This document shows positions 1 to 8,108 of a DNA stretch of 64,000 bases, one piece after another. The stretch covers positions 186,001-250,000 of the forward strand of contig JAIXUD010000002.1 in assembly GCA_027483645.1 (NCBI GenBank). Direction: 5' to 3'. Each line of letters begins with the position of its first letter. Position 1 is the first letter of the stretch. The notes under the pieces were generated by a model. It was not told where the DNA came from. It searched no databases and worked only from the letters and a program-made list of their open reading frames with translations. Made by a program: the position numbers and the translations under genes. The stretch comes from Sphingobacteriales bacterium. GTDB taxonomy: Bacteria; Bacteroidota; Bacteroidia; Chitinophagales; CAIOSU01.

Positions 1-843
1 TTTGCGCAGCATAAACGGCTTATCAAAAAAGAATAGTGGAAACTCGTTCAGTATTTTTTCCCAAGCCGTTATCTGGCACATCATGATGGTATCTTCATCT
101 ACTTGGTAAAAATGCTCGTAGATAACCATGCGGCGCTTAGAGAAGTAGATATCGAGCTTGCTGGTATGCGGAAACCAAAACCCGAACTTGGTTTTTATCT
201 CCTTATCAAACCCAAAGTAGAACTTCTCGAAAATACTGCCCTCGTTGTGGCGAGTGTATTCGCCTGTCATCCAACTATGCTGCACGTTCAGGTTGAAGTT
301 CACATCCTCTGCACCCAAGTTGCCCATAAAGCTCTTGATACTCTTGCGGTGCACATGGTTAATGTGGTAAGCATCAAACAAACTTTCGGCAGCCAGTTTC
401 AGGTCGGCTTTGCAATCGTGGTAATTGTACACAAACGGAAACTCGTCCAGCTCGTCCATGGGCGGGATGGTGGCCTTACTTTTGAGCGCCTCATCGCCAA
501 TATATATCCATACGCCTTGGTGCTTTATCTCCACGGGGTAAGCTTGTATCTTCACGGTACGCGGTACTTTTTCGCCAGTGGGCAACGAGGGTATGCAGGT
601 GCAAGCCCCTTGAGTATTATATTCCCAGCCATGGTAGCCACACTTTATGGCCTCGCCTTCTACCCTGCCCAGCGATAGGTTTACATTGCGGTGGCAGCAA
701 CGGTCTTCGGTTACGCCAATTTTGCCGCTCTCGGTTTTAAATATCACCAATTCTTCGCCTACAATTTTCTTCGGTAGCGGGTTTTGGTGCTTCAGTTCAT
801 CCAGCAAACACGCCAGGTACCACTGGTTTTTAATCATTTCCAT
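1..843 (-). CDS. Rieske 2Fe-2S aromatic ring-hydroxylating-type oxygenase (C-terminal part outside window)
   Basis: The reading frame is open from an ATG at 843 to the window edge, giving 281 residues of an incomplete protein. A Rieske centre is visible as C49-x-H51 and C68-x-x-H71 (CGYHGW). A mononuclear iron site follows near residues 153-165 in AESLFDAYHINHVH, with candidate ligands D157, H160 and H165. This two-site order is that of Rieske non-heme iron oxygenases, which use electrons from a reductase to hydroxylate or demethylate a substrate. The substrate cannot be read from the sequence and no reductase gene is visible in the window. The plus-strand open frames over this region are its antisense. 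Confidence 0.85.
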   Translation of the reverse strand, partial: MEMIKNQWYLACLLDELKHQNPLPKKIVGEELVIFKTESGKIGVTEDRCCHRNVNLSLGRVEGEAIKCGYHGWEYNTQGACTCIPSLPTGEKVPRTVKIQAYPVEIKHQGVWIYIGDEALKSKATIPPMDELDEFPFVYNYHDCKADLKLAAESLFDAYHINHVHRKSIKSFMGNLGAEDVNFNLNVQHSWMTGEYTRHNEGSIFEKFYFGFDKEIKTKFGFWFPHTSKLDIYFSKRRMVIYEHFYQVDEDTIMMCQITAWEKILNEFPLFFFDKPFMLRK

Positions 844-917
844 ACACGTAAACTTACACAACAAACCACTGAAATGGTGAAATGTTTTTAGGGTTGCATA
901 ACCAAAGGTATTGGAGA

Positions 918-2822
918 TTAAATTTCCGAGTCAAATTTGTAAAGTGCAATTAGTTTTTTTACCATCACCTGTGTGCGGGCTAAAATCAAATCTTGATTCC
1001 ATTCTGTTGTTTCGCCGAGACTTGTGGTTGTATCATCATGTTTAAATTTGAGATTGTTAATGCTCAAACCATTCTTATAACCAATTGTTAACTCTTCATC
1101 TCCCACCTTTTTAATTGAAAGATCTTGTTTTAATTTGAATGCTCTATTTGAAAGGTTTGAGTTGTATGCTGATAGCGTTAGGTTTCCGATTAAATGGACT
1201 ACTTTATATTGAATCTCTTTAGCCTTTTCTTCATCTCCATCGGCAATCATATCGATCCAATGCGCTGGTATATTTTGACCCTCTGGGAAAACATGCTCGA
1301 TAGTCCAAACATAATTGTCGTTGTTGGGGTTTCTCTGCCATAAATCTGGGGCGTATTCTCTAGTATGCCTAAGACTATCCAATTTCCATAGCAAGTATCT
1401 AGTCATGCCAACATTATTAAGATATACATCGCCAGACAATGAATCTTCAAATTCATCCAAACTAGCAGGTTTAGCTTTTGAATTTGCTGTATATGCCTCC
1501 ATAATATCACCCAACTCAATTTTATGATTTTCTTTTATGAGAGCATAGCATTTTTCTATAATTTCAATAGTAACCGCATCCAAATCTCTAGTATTTGGAG
1601 TATCTGTAACATTTCTTCTGACGTAGTATTTGATTATGAAATCTACGATCTGGGCAAACGAGGTTGAAGTTGAAATGTGCTTTTTATTGCTAAATAAAAA
1701 TAGCAACAATGTATATGAAGTAGCTGCACCAACCCTATTTAACTCTATGATTTTATTGTTTAGTTCTGAATCTGGATTAGGTAAGGTGCCTATTAATAAT
1801 CCATATTGATTCCCTTTTTCTAACAACTCAGTAAAAGTAAAGTCGGCATTATTTTTAATTAACCTCTCGTAGATTTGAAGTATGTTACTCTTTGTTGCCC
1901 TTGAAATCCTTTCATGTCTAATTTTTTCATAAACTTTAAATGCATTGTAATATTGTCGTAGAAATCTAAGCTGATTTTCGAAATCTGGAATGTAGCTGAG
2001 TAATAGCTGCCAATTATCGTATGATGTATCAATATCTTGGCCGTGCTGTTTTTCCATCTCCGCCAATAAGCTATTCTTAAGGATATCAATCGGACTTAAG
2101 TCTACACCTCTATTGTTCAGCGTTTCAAAAAGTGTAAAAGCATCAGATTGAGTTCCTACAGAAATGTGTATAAAAACAAGCCTGTTGATTTTGTCAAGCA
2201 AAGAATCTAGCTCAACCTTGGTGTCAGGTAAATTTTGCCAAAAATAATCATAAGCCTTCCAAAATCGCCTTAATCCTAGAAACTTTGGTTCACTTACATT
2301 TTTTAGTAAACCACAATCTTGTAAGATGCATTGATAATCTGCCAAATTGTTATTTTGAGTTGATGGCTGTACTCTTAAAAAACAGAAAAGATTTCCATCT
2401 TTAAAAGACCCAATTTCGTTTGGGTAAATCTCCTTTTTCTTTTTGAGCAGTTTCTTTTTGATACTATCCAATTTAATGATGTACTCACTCTTCAGATCAT
2501 CATCATCTTCATTAATTGACTGTGCCCATTCGTTGTATTTATAATGTATAGCTGCTAATAAGATGCTTATCGTTGTTAATCTTTGCTGCCCATCAATAAC
2601 TTGATATATTTTTTCTTCACCTGGTCTTAATGTAGACGATTGGTTAACCACGATGACAGAACCAATGAAATATTCGGGATCATTATCATTTATGTCATTT
2701 AGTAGTGTTTCCCAATGATATTTGCCCCATACATATTCTCTTTGATATTTAGGGATATGATAATGCTCAACATTCCCTTCAATTTTAAGGATGTCCGCAA
2801 ATGATAGTTTTACAGCTTGCAT
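918..2822 (-). CDS. DUF262-DUF1524 protein (GmrSD-like modification-dependent restriction type)
   Basis: The product has 634 residues. The N-terminal DUF262 (ParB/sulfiredoxin-like nucleotidase) shows QREYVW at 27-32 and DGQQRLT at 77-83, the signature of the GmrS half of type IV GmrSD enzymes. The C-terminal DUF1524 (HNH/His-Me finger) shows IEHVFPEG around H510 and the conserved HLIGNLTL...N stretch about 30 residues later, the GmrD half. Known relatives cleave DNA with modified bases such as glucosylated cytosine, so defence against phage is the likely role. The gene stands alone and is visibly AT-richer with different codon use from its neighbours, which suggests horizontal acquisition. 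Activity on modified DNA is inferred from the family only. Confidence 0.85.
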   Translation of the reverse strand: MQAVKLSFADILKIEGNVEHYHIPKYQREYVWGKYHWETLLNDINDNDPEYFIGSVIVVNQSSTLRPGEEKIYQVIDGQQRLTTISILLAAIHYKYNEWAQSINEDDDDLKSEYIIKLDSIKKKLLKKKKEIYPNEIGSFKDGNLFCFLRVQPSTQNNNLADYQCILQDCGLLKNVSEPKFLGLRRFWKAYDYFWQNLPDTKVELDSLLDKINRLVFIHISVGTQSDAFTLFETLNNRGVDLSPIDILKNSLLAEMEKQHGQDIDTSYDNWQLLLSYIPDFENQLRFLRQYYNAFKVYEKIRHERISRATKSNILQIYERLIKNNADFTFTELLEKGNQYGLLIGTLPNPDSELNNKIIELNRVGAATSYTLLLFLFSNKKHISTSTSFAQIVDFIIKYYVRRNVTDTPNTRDLDAVTIEIIEKCYALIKENHKIELGDIMEAYTANSKAKPASLDEFEDSLSGDVYLNNVGMTRYLLWKLDSLRHTREYAPDLWQRNPNNDNYVWTIEHVFPEGQNIPAHWIDMIADGDEEKAKEIQYKVVHLIGNLTLSAYNSNLSNRAFKLKQDLSIKKVGDEELTIGYKNGLSINNLKFKHDDTTTSLGETTEWNQDLILARTQVMVKKLIALYKFDSEI

Positions 2823-2928
2823 TAATTTTTATTTTAGTTATTTGCGAATTTAAGCAAAATATTAAATGAATTAATTTGCCGCTACATTTCTGTTTTCTTA
2901 CCCACTACCCAAAACCATTTTTAATATG

Positions 2929-2936
2929 TAGTTTTG
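2929..2936 (+). promoter_or_regulatory. Candidate -7 element for the 2970 lipoprotein gene
   Basis: TAGTTTTG matches the Bacteroidota -7 consensus TAnnTTTG and lies 33 bases upstream of the ATG at 2970. I see no TTTG -33 box at the usual distance, so the call is tentative. Confidence 0.4.
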
Positions 2937-2969
2937 CAACCTGAAAGCAACTATTCAAACCTAATACTC

Positions 2970-3773
2970 ATGAAAAACACTATAGTAGCACTCTGTGTGC
3001 TTGCCTGCGCTGCGATATTAACTAGCGGTTGCGAAAAATTCCGCGAAAACCGCCAGTACGATAGCCTATTTGACCACAGCGCCGCCGAGAGCAGCTACCA
3101 CGATGTTTTCCGCCTTACCATGCAGGCGGTAGGCCCGGGCAACGGTTTTATTGTTGATCCTTGTATTACCAAAACGGCTGTAAATGGTGGCTTTATTATC
3201 ACTTTTGGCGATAGCTGCAAAGACTTGTATGAGATCAAACGCTCTGGCAGCATCTCGATAACCAGCACTGGCAACATATATGCTGATACCGCGGTGACTA
3301 CCGTATCACCAAGCAACTTGGTGGTAAACGGGGTAAAAATTGAAGGTGCACTGGTAATAACTACCTTGCCCTTGAACAGCGAAGGCAAACGCCAGTTTCA
3401 ATTTGTAGTAAGCAATGCGATTGTAACCGATGCCAATGGTAACAATAGCGTATGGAGCTGCAACCGAGTATATACACTGCGCGACGAAAAGGAGCCCCTG
3501 CTTATATTTGACGACACCTACACCGTAACTGGTACCGCCAGTGGTACTGACCGCGAAGACCGAGCTTATGAAACCACCATCAGCGAAGATTTGGTGTATG
3601 AAATCATTTGCCGTTGGCCTCGTAGCGGTAAGTTGGCGATGACCATTACCGACCTAAAAGAGCGCGACGTTGTATATGGCGAGGACTTCTGCGAGAACAA
3701 TGCTGACTGCTGCGACAACACCGTAACGGTAGAAGTAGGCGGCAAGCGCGAGCGCGATATTAAGTTGGACTAG
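2970..3773 (+). CDS. Exported lipoprotein of unknown function
   Basis: The ATG at 2970 is preferred over an upstream in-frame GTG-type start because it begins a compact lipoprotein signal peptide: MKNT, a hydrophobic core, then the lipobox LTSGC near residue 20. The mature part (about 247 residues) is rich in T, S, D and beta-type segments and has a cysteine-rich C-terminal end (CENNADCC near residue 250). I recognise no named domain. It is monocistronic, facing the convergent pabA gene across a short hairpin. It is likely anchored to a membrane and exposed to periplasm or surface. Confidence 0.75.
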   Translation: MKNTIVALCVLACAAILTSGCEKFRENRQYDSLFDHSAAESSYHDVFRLTMQAVGPGNGFIVDPCITKTAVNGGFIITFGDSCKDLYEIKRSGSISITSTGNIYADTAVTTVSPSNLVVNGVKIEGALVITTLPLNSEGKRQFQFVVSNAIVTDANGNNSVWSCNRVYTLRDEKEPLLIFDDTYTVTGTASGTDREDRAYETTISEDLVYEIICRWPRSGKLAMTITDLKERDVVYGEDFCENNADCCDNTVTVEVGGKRERDIKLD

Positions 3774-3805
3774 GTTAACTGAAAAAATATAGAATTGATA
3801 ATTGA

Positions 3806-3835
3806 AGGGCTAGACGCGAGTTTAGCCCTTTGTTA
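3806..3835. terminator. Candidate bidirectional terminator hairpin
   Basis: AGGGCTA (3806-3812) pairs with TAGCCCT (3823-3829) around a 10-base loop, with short T-rich flanks on the plus-strand side. It lies between two convergent genes and overlaps the pabA stop codon. The T tract is poor. Confidence 0.45.
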
Positions 3836-4394
3836 TTCCAGCCCACCAGTTACCCAATAACTGCAACCCATCGGGCGTCAATATCGATTCAGGGTGAAAT
3901 TGAAAGCCGTATAGCGGCAGCTCACGGTGCTTTATAGCCATGGGTATGCCGTCCGCAGTGGCGGCAATAATTTCTAACGGCGTGCCATCCAACCCCGTTA
4001 GCACTAACGAATGGTATCGCATAACTGGGAATGGCGAGAGGATGCCATTAAACACTGTATCATCGTTATGATTAAGGTCGGATGTTTTGCCGTGTACCGG
4101 CTCGGGCCCACGCAAAAGCTTAGCCCCGAAGAATAGCCCCAGCGCTTGATGCCCAAGGCAAATGCCCAGTATCGGCAGTTTGTCGTGGAAGCGCTCAATT
4201 ACCTGCATCGTAATGCCTGAATCCTCTGGCCTGCCGGGCCCTGGGGAAATAACGATGGCTTGCAGAGGGAGTTCGCCTAGTTCGGCAACCGTGCATTCGT
4301 TGTTACGTATCACTTTGCAATCGATGCCCAACCTGCACAGGTAATCGTAAAGGTTGTAGGTAAACGAGTCGTAGTTATCGAGCAGCAGCAGCAT
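3822..4394 (-). CDS. pabA: Class I glutamine amidotransferase, anthranilate/aminodeoxychorismate synthase component II
   Basis: The product has 190 residues and is a complete TrpG/PabA-type glutaminase. It starts LLLLDNYDSFTYN, has the oxyanion loop ISPGPGRPEDSG at 49-60, the nucleophile C79 in GICLGHQ, and H167/E169 in FHPES. It releases ammonia from glutamine for a chorismate-using partner, making p-aminobenzoate or anthranilate. No component I gene is in the window, so pabA versus trpG is not settled; the presence of folP elsewhere does not decide it. The ATG at 4394 overlaps the cvpA stop codon by one base (TGATG), implying translational coupling; a TTG one codon upstream is less likely. 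Confidence 0.88.
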   Translation of the reverse strand: MLLLLDNYDSFTYNLYDYLCRLGIDCKVIRNNECTVAELGELPLQAIVISPGPGRPEDSGITMQVIERFHDKLPILGICLGHQALGLFFGAKLLRGPEPVHGKTSDLNHNDDTVFNGILSPFPVMRYHSLVLTGLDGTPLEIIAATADGIPMAIKHRELPLYGFQFHPESILTPDGLQLLGNWWAGITKG

Positions 4395-4930
4395 CAAGAA
4401 GCCTCCTTTACCAATTCATCAAGCTCGTTGCTTACCATGTCGAATAGGCCACTAAACCACGGTATCACCCGCCCGACGCCGTCAATGGCCCATGGCGCTA
4501 AAGGGCGAAGGTATTCGAACATGGTAGAGTCGGCCTTGGTTTCGGCTTTTATCAGCCCCCCCTCATCGGCAAACCATAGGCCCAAACTCACAAAAAATAC
4601 CATCAACAATACCCATAGCAAGGCACCGCTTACTTTGTTGAGCATGCCTAGGGCACTGGCTTGCAGTATTTTTTCAAGTAACATGGCTAGCAGCTTTATA
4701 ACAAGCAGTACAATAATAAACAGGCATATAAACACCACAAATGGCCACCAAGCTTCTTTTAAGTCGTACGTGTCGTAAAGGAATTTGCTGGCAAGGGCGG
4801 TGCACTTCACTGCTACCATACCACCTAGAAACAACCCAATAAAGGAGAATAGGGCGCGTATAATACCCCCACTAAACCCGATAAAGAAGCCGAGCGCAAG
4901 GCAAATAAGGAAGATGATATCGATGACCAT
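4394..4930 (-). CDS. cvpA: CvpA family inner-membrane protein
   Basis: This 178-residue protein has four hydrophobic segments in the CvpA arrangement. It opens VIDIIFLICLALGFFIGFSGG, followed by a glycine-rich second helix (GLFLGGMVAV), a long third segment (FVVFICLFIIVLLVIKLLAMLLE) and a fourth (ALLWVLLMVFFVSLGLWF). CvpA proteins are poorly understood membrane proteins linked to colicin V production and envelope homeostasis. Its stop overlaps the start of the PabA-type gene by one base, so the two form an operon. Confidence 0.85.
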   Translation of the reverse strand: MVIDIIFLICLALGFFIGFSGGIIRALFSFIGLFLGGMVAVKCTALASKFLYDTYDLKEAWWPFVVFICLFIIVLLVIKLLAMLLEKILQASALGMLNKVSGALLWVLLMVFFVSLGLWFADEGGLIKAETKADSTMFEYLRPLAPWAIDGVGRVIPWFSGLFDMVSNELDELVKEAS

Positions 4931-4937
4931 AGGATGC

Positions 4938-4975
4938 TAGACACAAGATATGAGACACAAGACACAAGACTGCTT
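4938..4975 (+). repeat. AGACACAAG-type intergenic repeat, copy 1
   Basis: A string of short direct repeats built on AGACACAAG and ending ACAAGACTGCTT lies just upstream of the cvpA start. Related strings occur at 6674-6712, 52891-52920 and, inverted, 52998-53021. All copies are in non-coding DNA. Confidence 0.7.
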
Positions 4976-5089
4976 CATTTTGTCTGAACCAGAATTTTCA
5001 GAATTAAAGAATTGCCGAATCGTAATGTTGAATGAATTCTAAAATTTAAAAATTCTGTGAATTCTGATTCAGATAATTACATTAGCACA

Positions 5090-5539
5090 TTAACCCAACA
5101 AGCCCTTCACCATTTCAGAAATGGAGCGGTTGTCGGCACGGCCGGCGAGGCGGGTGTTGGCTAAGGCCATTACTTTTCCCATATCCTTCATGGTGGTGGC
5201 ACCAGTTTCGGCCATCACCTTCTGTATCTCGGCTTTCAGTTCGTCAGGGCCCAATTGCTTTGGCAAGAAGCGCTCGATAACCTCCACTTCTTCTTGCTCC
5301 TTTTCGGCTAGGTCGGGGCGGTTTTGTTGCTTGTATATCTCGAGTGAGTCTTTGCGGGTTTTCACCAGCTTTTGCAGTATCTGTAAGTCTTGCGCTTCGG
5401 TAAGTGTACCGTTAGAGCCTTCAGCAGTGCGGGCAACCTGCATGGCCGATTTAATGGCGCGCAGGGCACGCAAACCAACTTGGTCTTTAGCCAACATGGC
5501 CTTTTTTATCTCGTCGTTGATGGTGATTTCTAAACTCAT
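5090..5539 (-). CDS. GatB/YqeY domain protein
   Basis: The 149-residue length matches free-standing YqeY proteins. It begins MSLEITINDEIKKAMLAKD and has the family's helical pattern, including LRAIKSAMQ, the basic/glutamine-rich centre DSLEIYKQQNRPDLAEKE, VIERFLPKQL, and the C-terminal MGKVMALANTRLAGRADN. YqeY is related to the tail domain of GatB, the Asp/Glu-tRNA amidotransferase subunit, and is presumed to interact with tRNA. The ATG at 5539 is chosen over an upstream frame extension of 11 residues because it gives the family-typical N-terminus. The gene is monocistronic. Confidence 0.9.
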   Translation of the reverse strand: MSLEITINDEIKKAMLAKDQVGLRALRAIKSAMQVARTAEGSNGTLTEAQDLQILQKLVKTRKDSLEIYKQQNRPDLAEKEQEEVEVIERFLPKQLGPDELKAEIQKVMAETGATTMKDMGKVMALANTRLAGRADNRSISEMVKGLLG

Positions 5540-5569
5540 GGTATGCGGATTTTGAAATGCAAAATTAGG

Positions 5570-5608
5570 CAATTTGAGTTAGACGGCGGACGACAGACGA
5601 CGGACCAC
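5570..5608. repeat. Degenerate GACGACGG tandem string
   Basis: Short degenerate repeats of the type GACGGCGGACGACAGACGAC occupy the intergenic space between yqeY and the next promoter. The string is unlike surrounding sequence and has no coding role in either frame. Confidence 0.5.
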
Positions 5609-5621
5609 AGTTACTGTAGTT

Positions 5622-5651
5622 TTTGCCATATTTATGCAATGCTTATCTTTA
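5622..5651 (+). promoter_or_regulatory. Candidate promoter of the DUF5989 gene
   Basis: TTTG at 5622-5625 and TATCTTTA at 5644-5651 (one mismatch to TAnnTTTG) are separated by 18 bases. The ATG at 5656 begins only four bases past the -7 element, which would make the transcript leaderless or nearly so. Confidence 0.5.
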
Positions 5652-5655
5652 CCGT

Positions 5656-5811
5656 ATGATTGAGTTTTTCAAAGAGTTCGGGCAGTTCCTCATGGAGCGC
5701 AAAAAGTGGTGGCTCATTCCTGTAGTGCTGGTATTACTACTCGTAATAGTGCTTATTGCTGTGGGCAGCGCGGGCGGTGCAGCATCGCCGTTTATTTACA
5801 CCATATTCTAG
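5656..5811 (+). CDS. DUF5989 family small membrane protein
   Basis: This 51-residue protein has a charged head (IEFFKEFGQFLMERKKWW), one transmembrane helix (LIPVVLVLLLVIVLIAVG) and a short tail ending PFIYTIF. This is the complete DUF5989 pattern. In other genomes such proteins often sit beside carbamoyltransferase and SxtJ-type genes, but neither is present here. Function is unknown. An upstream in-frame ATG would add 11 residues inside the promoter, so the ATG at 5656 is preferred. Confidence 0.8.
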   Translation: MIEFFKEFGQFLMERKKWWLIPVVLVLLLVIVLIAVGSAGGAASPFIYTIF

Positions 5812-5875
5812 CGCTTGAAACATAGTGGTGGCCACATCCGTACAAAGGCACGGAATAGCTCAAAAACCACCACCT

Positions 5876-6670
5876 ATGAAAACGCTTTTCTTCGCCCTGC
5901 TTTTGGCAGGTATTACCCTGCAACTGCATGCCCAAGATTTTGTGGAATGGCAGGCCAACGTAACAGATTACAACCAAGTACTGAAGACTTTCGATATGAT
6001 TATTGCCAACGAGAAGGTACCGCCTGCTTCGGCGTACTACAATCGTGGCATAGTGAAATCGAAACTGAACGACCCGCACGGCGCCATATCCGACTTTACC
6101 CAAGTGCTATTAAAAGAGCCCGAAAATGCTGATGCCTACAGCTTGCGTGGCATCGAAAAGGCCATTACTAAAGATATGGAGGGTGCTTACGAAGATCTTT
6201 CGATGGCCATTAGCCTCGATTCAGACAACTACAATACTTGGTTCAACAAAAGCTTAGTGTGTAGCAAAACTGGCAGGTTTGAGGAAGCCGTGCTAGGCTT
6301 TGAGCAGTGTTTGAAGCTTCGCCCCGATGATGCTATTACTTACAACTACCGCGGCTATGCCCACTACAAAAGCAAAAACTACCAGTTGGCCATTGCCGAT
6401 TTTAGCAAGGCCATTACCCACAACCCTGACCTAGCCGATGCCTACTACAACCGCGCCAACCTGTATTATGAGTTGGAGAACGACGGCAAAGCCATCGAGG
6501 ATTTTACCGTTTGCATCAACATGGCCTATAAACTAAAAGAGAGCCACTACAACAGAGGGTTCTGCTACCAATATAGCGGCAACAAAACCGCAGCCTGTGC
6601 CGATTGGGGCAAAGCCCAGAACCAAGGCCACACTAGGGCTGCCAATGCGCTGGAGAAATATTGTAAGTAA
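5876..6670 (+). CDS. Exported tetratricopeptide-repeat protein
   Basis: The product has 264 residues. The ATG at 5876 starts a clean signal peptide (MKTLFFALLLAG...LHAQ, cleavage near residue 20); the longer frame upstream lacks one. The rest is about six TPR units, recognisable by repeated A-x-x-Y/F-N-R-G and A-I-x-D-F patterns, for example YNRGIVKSKLNDPHGAISDF and YYNRANLYYELENDGKAIED. The C-terminus carries a Sel1-like turn (NKTAACADWGKAQNQG). TPR arrays bind proteins; the partner is unknown. The location is probably periplasmic. Confidence 0.85.
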   Translation: MKTLFFALLLAGITLQLHAQDFVEWQANVTDYNQVLKTFDMIIANEKVPPASAYYNRGIVKSKLNDPHGAISDFTQVLLKEPENADAYSLRGIEKAITKDMEGAYEDLSMAISLDSDNYNTWFNKSLVCSKTGRFEEAVLGFEQCLKLRPDDAITYNYRGYAHYKSKNYQLAIADFSKAITHNPDLADAYYNRANLYYELENDGKAIEDFTVCINMAYKLKESHYNRGFCYQYSGNKTAACADWGKAQNQGHTRAANALEKYCK

Positions 6671-6673
6671 TTT

Positions 6674-6712
6674 TAGACACAAGACGCAAGACACAAGAGG
6701 CAAGACTGCTTC
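6674..6712 (+). repeat. AGACACAAG-type intergenic repeat, copy 2
   Basis: This copy lies just after the TPR gene. It starts TAGACACAAGACGCAAG and ends CAAGACTGCTTC, the same ends and internal period as the copy at 4938-4975. Confidence 0.7.
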
Positions 6713-6875
6713 AACTAGTTAATATCAATGGTCGAAAAATGGGAGATCCACACTTTTTTTCTAAAAATTCGCAATTGCGATGAACAATAGGTAGCAAAAG
6801 GTGTAATATCAGCGGCGGTTCAGCAATGCGCCCCGAATTATTGGTAAATTTACAGATACATCCAACTATCTACAC

Positions 6876-7850
6876 ATGGCTTCGCTGCTACAACTGGCCG
6901 ATACTTACCAGCAATACCACAATGCTTCTGGCATCAAAGGCTTCCCGCCTGAGCTTTACACGCCCGTGGAATACATTATGGCCCTTGGCGGAAAACGGGC
7001 CCGCCCGGTGCTGTGCCTAGCCGCTTGCGACCTGTTTGATGGCAATATACAGCAAGCCTTGCCACTTGCCTATGCGCTGGAGCTGTTCCACAACTTTACA
7101 TTGGTACACGACGATATTATGGACCAAGCGCCCTTGCGCCGTGGCCACCACACCGTGCACAAGCAGTTTGGTATGCCACGTGCTATATTGAGCGGCGATG
7201 TGATGATGATATATGTGTACGAGTACTTTAAACACTTGCCCGATAAGGCTTTTAGGGAAGTAATCAATGTGTTCAACCAATCGGCCATACAGGTTTGTGA
7301 GGGCCAGCAATTGGACATGAACTTTGAAGCGCGCGAGCAGGTAGCTCAACACGAATACCTACAAATGATAACCTATAAAACGGCCGTACTGCTGGGCGCC
7401 AGCCTACAGATTGGTGGTATAGTGGCTGGTGCAAGCGAAACGGACCAAAAAGCGCTTTATAAGGTAGGCGTGGACACGGGTATTGCCTTCCAGATACAGG
7501 ATGATATATTGGATAGCTTTGGCGATGAGGCTTCGTTTGGCAAGTCGATTGGGGGCGACATCCGTCAAAACAAAAAGACTTATCTGCTGGTGCGTGCATT
7601 GGAGTTGGCCACAGGCGAAGATAAAGCCCAACTAGAGTACTATCTACACGCACCAGATGTAGATCCTGAACAGAAAGTAGCAACTGTTAAGCAAATCTAC
7701 AAGCAGCTTCAGGTTACCGTTAAGGCTGAGGAGGTAAGGCAGCAGTACCACAAAAGCGCAGTGGAAGCCTTGAATAGTATTGAGGTGGGTAGCACTAAGC
7801 TGGAACCGTTATTGGAGTATATCAATAGCCTTTTTGAGCGGAAGGTGTAG
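6876..7850 (+). CDS. Trans-isoprenyl (polyprenyl) diphosphate synthase
   Basis: The product has 324 residues. It condenses isopentenyl diphosphate with an allylic primer in the cytoplasm. The first aspartate-rich motif DDIMD is at 79-83 followed by RRG; the second, DDILD, is at 209-213; GGKRARP near residue 38 binds the substrate diphosphate. The simple DDxxD with no two-residue insertion suggests a geranylgeranyl-type enzyme rather than an IspA-like one, but chain length cannot be fixed by eye. The product could feed the GGGP synthase encoded at 13502-14257. The gene is monocistronic. Confidence 0.9.
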   Translation: MASLLQLADTYQQYHNASGIKGFPPELYTPVEYIMALGGKRARPVLCLAACDLFDGNIQQALPLAYALELFHNFTLVHDDIMDQAPLRRGHHTVHKQFGMPRAILSGDVMMIYVYEYFKHLPDKAFREVINVFNQSAIQVCEGQQLDMNFEAREQVAQHEYLQMITYKTAVLLGASLQIGGIVAGASETDQKALYKVGVDTGIAFQIQDDILDSFGDEASFGKSIGGDIRQNKKTYLLVRALELATGEDKAQLEYYLHAPDVDPEQKVATVKQIYKQLQVTVKAEEVRQQYHKSAVEALNSIEVGSTKLEPLLEYINSLFERKV

Positions 7851-8108
7851 TTTGGTTGAATGGTTGATCAGTTGACTAGTTGATTAGTTGATCAATCCAA
7901 TTGAAAGTGCTTTCAGCCATAAAATTAATAATGCTAGTATAAGGAGCAATAACTGTAGACAATTATCCTCCAAACATACTATTTCCCTCATTTCGCCGTT
8001 AACGTCTTCGTTACTAAAACTTTGGGTAATGAGGTGCCGCATATTGTCGCTGAATAACTGTCGGCGGGGCGTTAAATTCGACGCACTACACTAGAAATGT
8101 GATAAATG
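7851..8108. other. Intergenic region between the polyprenyl synthase gene and the HU promoter
   Basis: Apart from the tandem repeat at 7854-7893 I see no gene. A 68-codon open frame at 7888-8094 has no recognisable protein character. A GTTAACG/CGTTAC-type imperfect inverted sequence near 7999-8012 is the only other pattern. Confidence 0.5.
7854..7893. repeat. GTTGATTA-type degenerate tandem repeat
   Basis: About five 8-base units of the form GTTGA(T/C)(T/C)A run directly after the polyprenyl synthase stop. TTGATCA at both ends makes the string partly palindromic. Confidence 0.65.

Noticed and set aside
103-880. Two plus-strand open frames at the left end
   Set aside because: They are antisense to a clear Rieske oxygenase reading frame on the minus strand that runs off the window edge; they have no protein-like features.
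3822-4394. Assignment as trpG
   Set aside because: There is no trpE, trpD or other tryptophan gene adjacent, so the PabA-type name is used, with the ambiguity stated.
4938-6712. CRISPR array made by the AGACACAAG strings
   Set aside because: Units are short, degenerate and without unique spacers of constant length; no cas genes are present.
7888-8094. 68-codon frame in the spacer before HU
   Set aside because: It begins next to a simple-sequence repeat, has no family resemblance, and ends inside the HU promoter region.
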